Positions 57,390 to 64,000 of a DNA stretch of 64,000 bases are shown here, piece after piece. Made by a program: the position numbers and the translations under genes. Under the pieces are notes generated by a model, which saw only the letters and a list, made by a program, of their open reading frames with translations, made no database searches and was not told the DNA's origin. Location: positions 62,001 to 126,000 of the forward strand of contig NXFV01001091.1 of assembly GCA_002803225.1 (NCBI GenBank). The letters run 5' to 3'. This DNA comes from Gamarada debralockiae (taxonomy: Eukaryota; Ascomycota; Leotiomycetes; Helotiales; Hyphodiscaceae). Every line of letters begins with the position of its first letter. The stretch's first letter is position 1.

Positions 57390-58501
57390 GTTGTTATGAC
57401 TGGATAGATTTTCCTTTGTTTGGTACGTCAAAAGGGGTAGCATTGCGTGGATGTCTTTCACTGCGAGCGATGATACCATTCTCTGTGCTTTTGGGAGGGG
57501 TGGGAGACTGGAAAGAAGTCTATGGTTGGATTAGCGTAGGCTGTCATGATGATGTAGATATAATAACTTAATGAATGGTTTCTGATGTGTGGTATGGACT
57601 TCAGTTGTCTTCAGGGTGTGTAAGACGTGAGACTTGGAGGGTGAATGAAGCCAGGGTCAGGAGCGAGTCGAATCTATTGCCCAAACTTCTCAACAAACGA
57701 ATCTCCAATGTAGTCTATTTATCGAGGAACTTGTCTGTCTACTCAAATACGAACCCACAGCCCTGACGGTCGCCCTCAAATCTCTCGTCTCTCCAGGGCA
57801 GTCCTCAAAGCCCATATCCATGTGCCATTCTCCCCACCATCCCCAATCAAGCCTAGTCTCACCCTACCAAAAATCGCATACAAAATAAATTTCAATCCTT
57901 TGCGAAATCCTTTCTTTCGAAATTCGTGCGGCGGCACGACAACAACCCGTGTTGCTCAAACATCCAAGCCTTCCCCGGGAAGGTTTAGCAATGGTGTCAG
58001 TCAAACTTATTATGAGCGTCAGTCGTGCCACAGAGCGAACCTAATTGCAAGACGGCCCTTCCTTCCGCGCAACAGACCGCGTTCGCACTCCCGATTTGTC
58101 TTCACGGGCTCGGGGGTTGCTGGGTTTGAGGCTGGGAGGGGGTCGAACATACCGTTTGAGAGATCGGGGAATTGGGAGATTGGATATGGGGTCTTTGGAA
58201 GTAGGAAGGGGAAGGGGAGGGTGGTAGAGTTGGCGTTTTGGAGAAATGAGAGGTCCAAGAGTTGAAGTCGGGTTTGGGACCGGGGAGATGGAGGAATTTA
58301 GATAGGATGAACGCGCAGTAGTACAATGATTTGCAAGTGACACATGGTCACTGCTGTTTGGACGCGATGCTTTGTGTAGAAGGTCATATTCCATGCCAAC
58401 CCATCCCAGGTTTGTAGTTCACATCTGCTAACGCCAACCATGTCTCGAGTCTTGAGCCTCTGCCCTGTTTATCATACGTATTGTAGCCTCTCATCTCATG
58501 C
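57390..58501. other. Intergenic, no supported gene
   Basis: A 147-codon plus-strand frame (57822-58265) and opposing minus-strand frames overlap here. None has a domain, and the composition does not favour one strand. Confidence 0.4.
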
Positions 58502-59690
58502 CTATTCTCCTTGCTCATCACCAATCTTCTCCAACTTGCCCAACTCCCTCTTCTCACCAGTCTCTCCAATAATCCGGAGTCTGTCAACGCGAACCTTGTC
58601 TCCCGATCCATCCCCATCCACAATGAACATGACTAAACTCGTAACATTCTGGAACTTGACAAAGCGGAGAGAGATAGTTGCAGTGCCAGTCGAATCCCAA
58701 TCCTTCTCTGAGAGCTCGATGGCTTGTGTTGCGGGGATGTCGTCTGCTTCTTCGAAACCGAGGATGTGAGGTCGATTTGTGTAGAATCGGAGGGTCTTTG
58801 GTCGCATTGGGACCTCGTCGTCTCCAGACGTGGGTGGTAAAGAGGTGATCTGCAAAAATCATGTTGGACACTATCTTCGTAATAGGTGATGAGGGGATGT
58901 ACCTGCAGAGTATGAACCTTCAAAGTCGACTGAAACGGCATGAACAACATCAACTGCTCGTCTGTGTCACTTTCAACCCAGTCCTTAACCTCCGCCTCCG
59001 CCTTTCCCTTCTGCAATCCCGTAGGCTTGCTACTCTCAAATAACGTCCTGACGTTTCCAAACGCACTGTCCTCGTTCAGGAGCTCCAAACCCTTAACATC
59101 AACCTGGTCCGTAACATCATTGTATCCCTTTGGCAAATCACCTACACGCCAGCCACTACCACTGCTTGAGCCTCCTAATCCTGATGATGGGCCTTCGGCT
59201 GCTGCGACTAGCTTCTTGACGACGGCTTGGAGTTTTCGTTGATCGGCGCCTTGGATTTTGTCGACCACTTTGCCTTGCTCGAATAGCATGAAGGTGGGCA
59301 TACTATATGCAGTCATCAGAATGTGTCTCCCATCTCAGGCATGCCCTCGGGCTGCAGTACATACGCAGTGATACCATATTTAGACGCAATTTCTTTCTGT
59401 GAGTCCGTATTGACCTTGACAAACGTAATATGATTCGGACGCGACAGGCTCGCAGAGAGCTGTTCGTAGATAGGTGCTATTTGCTTGCATGGCCCACACC
59501 AATCCGCATAGACTAATTTAAAGTCAGCGCAAGCTCCAGGAGTCGTGATGTGAAGCTGTTTGCGAGGGAGGTACTTTGCATGGGAGTAGTGGGGTGGAGG
59601 GGCAAACTCACAGTCTGTCACTACGATCCTGGAGGACTTAAGAAGATCAGCGAATTGCGCCGGAGAGGCTATTTGTATGGTCTTTGACAT
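58502..59690 (-). CDS. Thioredoxin-like protein with PITH domain (TXNL1-like)
   Basis: Minus-strand exons are 59690..59612, 59512..59365, 59302..58903 and 58849..58502 (introns 99, 62 and 53 bp), giving 324 residues. An N-terminal thioredoxin domain (about 1-105) has the active-site FYADWCGPCKQIAP and the cis-proline loop AMPTFMLFEQG. The PITH domain (about 135-310) follows, with LNEDSAFGNVRTLF, DEQLMLFMPFQSTLKVH and RPKTLRFYTNRP. In animals and fission yeast TXNL1/Txl1 is a thioredoxin bound to the 26S proteasome. The acidic end KLEKIGDEQGE fits. All joins restore family sequence. Confidence 0.94.
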
Positions 59691-60482
59691 CTTGAGTTGT
59701 TTTGTAAATGAAACGTGAAGGCTCTGTTGTTGTGAAGTAGTGGTTGGATTTCTCATCAAGAGGCTGTGAGGCTGGCTGTTGCCGAGACCTCTCAAACGGA
59801 GTTCTTCGCCGCCGGGCGGAATGCACTATAAACACCTCAGCGTTCACCATCACAACTTGAAGTCTCGAGATCCTTAATCAACCGGGACTCAAAAGAGAGA
59901 GAAATTATCAAATGTATCTGCTCCTCAGTACATCAGACGAGTTTCAAAAACGGCTGTTTTCCGGTCACGTCTAAATACATGATCAAGGACTCAAACAAGC
60001 TCATCAATCACCTTTTCTTCAATACGTTTATTGGTAATGGAAACCTGAGATTTATGGGAACCTCGTGGACCTAGGTCATCATATATCTATTGAGAGAAGA
60101 CCATCGTCATGTATTGTTAAATCAGTTCAGCGATGATCGATGGAAGTTATGGACGAGAAGCCTCAAGGCCCTTCAGTCAAGTCCTTCGCACACAAGGATC
60201 CACTGTCACTATTTCATATTACTTTTGTTTATTGTTGATCTCTATCGGTGATCTGATTTCGTGCAATGGAACTCATATGTACAAGAGAATGCAGATGTCA
60301 AAGCTCATCACGCATCTCAACACCCATCCCCATCTAAACATCCTTCATCCAACGCATTGCTTGCAAGTGCAGACACAGGGTATCATAGCCATCAGAGAAT
60401 CGAAGGTCGTGAGTTCAATTAAAGATTAGGACGCCATCGCTGCCGCAATGACACCATCGAAGCTCGAAGGATGGCCGGGCGC
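59691..60482. other. Intergenic, no gene seen
   Basis: Contains the thioredoxin gene promoter at the left. No other signal is recognised. Confidence 0.45.
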
Positions 60483-60848
60483 TTACAAGAGCTAAGTCGA
60501 TGTTAGTGTTGAGTTGCAAAGCCAGGGTGAGAGAGAACGAACGAGAGCAACTCCGCCGGCAATGACAGCGGCGAGCCCGGAGACACCGTTCATGGAAGCG
60601 GCGCCGGTGGCGTAGGCAATTGGGGAGCCAGTGGAGGTTGGTGCAGTGACAACTCCAGTCGAGGCGATGGTGGAAGAGGCAACACCTGAAGACATGGCAG
60701 TGCCGCTGCTAGGGCAAGCATAGACGGTGACGGTCCTTGAGATGTTGTCAGCATATTCCAGTTGACCAGAGCAAGAGGTCACTCACTCTCCAGCTGAGAC
60801 AGCGGCAGCCATAGCGGCGATGGCAACGAAGACGGAGGTGAACTGCAT
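60483..60848 (-). CDS. Small secreted, probably GPI-anchored protein
   Basis: Minus-strand exons are 60848..60787, 60735..60543 and 60491..60483 (two 51 bp introns), giving 87 residues. A signal peptide (MQFTSVFVAIAAMAAAVSAG) is followed by VTVYACPSSG and a Ser/Thr/Gly/Ala-rich spacer. The hydrophobic end GLAAVIAGGVALLL is typical of a GPI-addition signal. The last intron (CACTAACAT branch, CTTAG acceptor) leaves only two codons and the stop in the final exon; without it the frame would end in an unlikely polar tail. It is likely a surface protein of the cell wall; no family function is known. Confidence 0.75.
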
Positions 60849-63800
60849 TTTGACGGTTGGAAGTTGGCTGTTTGGTTGATTGAAAGGGAGTAGTTGACTG
60901 GAGATGTTGAAATGAGTGTGGTTTGGAATTAGAGAGGGAGATCGAATATTATTATTTGGTCAAAAGAGTGTAAGTTGATCGTGGATGAAGTAGAAAAGGT
61001 GAGAACAGGACGTGGCGCCCCGATATATGTACACGTACTCGCCTTATGCAAACATTCTTCAACGTCCGCAATGAACTTGCCCTGGCCATGCAATTCTGAG
61101 ACCCGCCTGGCGGAGATGAGGCTGCCAGGTGGTTGGGCCTGGTCGAGATTTCTTCAATCTACTTCGAGCAACTGATCGTGCACCCCACGCAAACTACGCC
61201 ACTTTATTATCAAAAACCCTGCAAAATATTTTGAAGGGCCGCATCATCAAGAACACCATTCATCAAACGCCAAACAAGCCATAGCAAGTTCAATTAAGTT
61301 TCAGATATCCAGCGATGCAAGATCAAACAAAGCCGGTTCATCGAGACGAATACATCGGATTCATCAGCGGATTCAGCGCTCTGAGCTGCATACTAATCGT
61401 GAATTCCACAGTGAGGAATATCAGTCATCGACAACCAGAAAATTTCCGGACGAAGCTTTCGAAAGGAGTTCTTTATCTGCGGGTACCTGCGCCTAGGCCC
61501 CTGCAATGATGAAGATTGCGCCAACCGAAGGAGAGCCGAAGCACTGTCCATCATCTCATCGACGCTCCTTAATTGGCTCTCCCGGATCTGAATCGATATC
61601 ACAAACACCTTATCCAAATTATAAATTGCCCTCGATCCTTGAAAACCTTGCTCGATATCATATTAAAATTCCGGAATCCAGATCCAGAGAGCTCGCGTGC
61701 TCAGGGAGGTTAAGATAATAGATAATGTGCCCCATTGTGCCGGATATTAATGTGCGATTCCGGCCTCTGTTTGGGCGCCTGGATATTATTTTCCAAGGTT
61801 GTTTTGGAGATCTGTCTGACAGGCCAATTTTTGCTGCCATGTGCCTTGGGGAATCTCTAAAGATAGAGGCTCTAGCAGTATAGATTATGTGAAAGTTGGT
61901 TGAATTTCTGTGATACACGCGGTCTGCTATATTTGTACATGCGGCTCCACAGGCCGCGAAGCTTTATCAACTCCAAAAGTGGCTCGATGTGCCTGAGGTA
62001 CAATTCAAATGACTGACGACATGTGAATATTTGAAACCTCCTCGAGCATTGACTTCTGTCTACCCTTACTGGCACGAGTAATTGTCACTGGATATTGGAT
62101 CGGACAACACGATACCAAGAGATGCCCAACCCCACCGAATGGAATCTCAAAAGAGACCAGCTCAATTAACACCCACTTCTTTCCCACGCAACGATGGTCC
62201 GGTTCAATGTTGAAGATTGATATATTGCTAACTCTGTACAACGGCGACTTTGACGGAGCGACCGCATGAAATTAAGGAACCAAAACAAGTAATTGAAACA
62301 TTCTCACTACGATCCCCAAACCTATCCATTCCTTCAACCACCCTTCCCCCTTCGAGAGTCGGCTCCTTTCAGACTGAGGGTGAAGCCCGTCGGACAGGTT
62401 CTCGTTCCTGAAATACCGGTAGCTGGCGATCCTATCCTCCCAGTTTCCTTGGCTCAGTGTCGTGCAATCGATCAATACCAGGGAAAAGCAATGTTGGGGA
62501 GAATGCATTTGTTGCTCTGGGAGGCACCTACGCTGAAGCTGTGTATTAATGAGGAAACGTTCAGGCTGGAGCCACCTTGAGGGTCGACTTCTCACACATA
62601 AAGGGCGCAAAGGGTCGCTGTCGGGGCCAATGCTGTGATGAAAAGGGCAAAGCCGGAAGGGTACCAGAATGATGGGTACGACTTGTGCGGCTTTCGTTTA
62701 GCGAACGCCCGTACTGGGTGACTTGGGGAGGCAGCACGCGCGGGGCAATGGAGAACATTGAGGCTATGAAACTCTCACGAAGTTACAATTCAGTTGCATA
62801 AATGGGAGGCTAGAGAGCTCCTCTGTTCATGTCGAGCACCAAATTGACGACTCGGAAGGCCTCCAGGAATAAAGCTTTCACTAAGAGTAGCTTCATTTGT
62901 TGCTTGTCCGTGATAAGCTCTATCTGAACGCACCTTGATGGCCAAGTTCACACAGCATTTTCGTCAAAATCCTTAGCAAAGCTGGTACGAGCGCTCTCGA
63001 TGTCAGCCTCAGGCCGTGAAAGTGAAAATCTCGAGGACCGGGCAAACAACAAGACATTTTCAAGACTTCCATGGAGAAGATACGAATTACAGTTATCGCA
63101 GGCCGTTGATTCGACGATTCGACATATTGTAAGAACTCGAGCATAGGCCAAGCATTCCTTCAATCAAATATTCCACAAGGCAGAAAAGATCAACTTGCAA
63201 GACGAGGTCGCGGTGGGGCCGTTGGAGGGTTGGAGTACAGACTCAGGAGTCAGAAAGAAGCCCCAGAAGCACATCTTCAGCCCACTCTGAATAATAATCA
63301 TCTCTTCATCATTTATCACGTTGGAAATTTCCAGCCAATCATTGCAGCCCTCATCATAGAAAATAAGAAGAGCGCTGCACCCAAGATCGACTGTCTCTTT
63401 CTCCATTCAACTAACGGTTCGATGGTCCTGGGGAGACTCACTGGGAGCCCCTCGCAACGAATGCTTTTCGAGAATGTTGTCGTCATATAGACGAAGCGTT
63501 GAAGAGAGAAAGGAAGGAAGGGCGGGCAGAGGCAAGCTAAGGCAAGAGAAAAATTGTTTGCTTAGTAATAAGTCGCTTATATGGAGCTAGCGCAAGCGAT
63601 GATGGAGGTTGGGAGATATCCTGGGAAGGCACACTTTGCCTTTCTTGAGTGATTTAAATGTCCAGATAATTGCAGAGAAGACGATGTGTGGTATTATAGC
63701 AGAAGTCCTATGCTACCATTCTAGATTTTTTCTTAGGTCCCTGATGTTGTAGATTTCAAATTCCTGCGGCGTCATCGATATTCAGTGCTATTGCTTCACG

Positions 63801-64000
63801 ATGACCCTGTAAAGAAGCCAAGATGGCTTGATCATTTCTAGGTCTGCCATGGCTCTCCGTATGGGCTTTTATTAGAATTAAGATTTATCCTTTAATCCCA
63901 GTTGTGAAGGGGCAATTGTAGCGGAAGGCAGGCCAATCTCGCCAATGGCAAAGGCAAATCAGATCATGATATCAGGAACAGCAACCATACAAGTTGGCTT
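60849..64000. other. Terminal 3.1 kb without a convincing gene
   Basis: Only short open frames on both strands (the longest 112 codons), none with domain similarity or a consistent exon pattern. No tRNA, repeat or transposon sequence is recognised. Confidence 0.5.

Noticed and set aside
1..64000. CRISPR arrays, prophage or bacterial operons
   Set aside because: No regularly spaced repeats; the intron-rich eukaryotic genes exclude a prokaryotic source.

Overview
This 64 kb window is a nuclear chromosome segment of a filamentous ascomycete (Pezizomycotina). Genes are split by many short introns (about 45-150 bp, mostly GT-AG, with CTAAC/CTGAC-type branch sites). The gene set is typical of moulds: a class C Vps subunit, an LSD1-HMG histone demethylase, an HxB-type MoCo sulfurase and a CLIP-170 homologue. 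A Leotiomycete-like fungus would fit, but that is only an impression from the sequence.

Layout: 1-6.7 kb holds the 3' end of Vps33, an LSD1-type demethylase and the beta subunit of F-actin capping protein. 6.8-15.9 kb is gene-poor. It holds a broken lipocalin-like gene, one intact extended SDR gene and two decayed tandem copies of a Pro/Met-rich gene. 16-24.1 kb has a CBS-domain protein, the mitochondrial phosphate carrier, a 13-exon zinc alcohol dehydrogenase and a SWIM zinc-finger protein. 24.8-29.3 kb has a clearly inactivated second alcohol dehydrogenase, a membrane-anchored histidine acid phosphatase (with a GC-AG intron) and a truncated SDR relic. 29.3-45.8 kb is a dense housekeeping block: MoCo sulfurase, a SOD-fold mitoribosomal protein, Npl4, Sec66, a small unknown, Orc3, a mitochondrial PPR-like protein and a GPATCH11-like protein. 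47-64 kb is sparser, with a C2H2 protein, a 2EXR/F-box-like gene with a frameshift, a basic coiled-coil protein, a CLIP-170 homologue, a thioredoxin-PITH protein and a small secreted/GPI-like protein. The last 3 kb shows no convincing gene.

The genes do not form an obvious pathway cluster. Several neighbours are divergent pairs sharing short promoters: Orc3/PPR (137 bp), Npl4/Sec66 and MoCo sulfurase/mitoribosomal protein. I found no convincing new biological system. The most noteworthy content is a high density of differently decayed relic genes (two dehydrogenase families, one lipocalin-like, one tandem pair), some unusual splicing, and a few unrecognised coding regions. Exon joins were worked out by hand from splice signals and reading-frame continuity.
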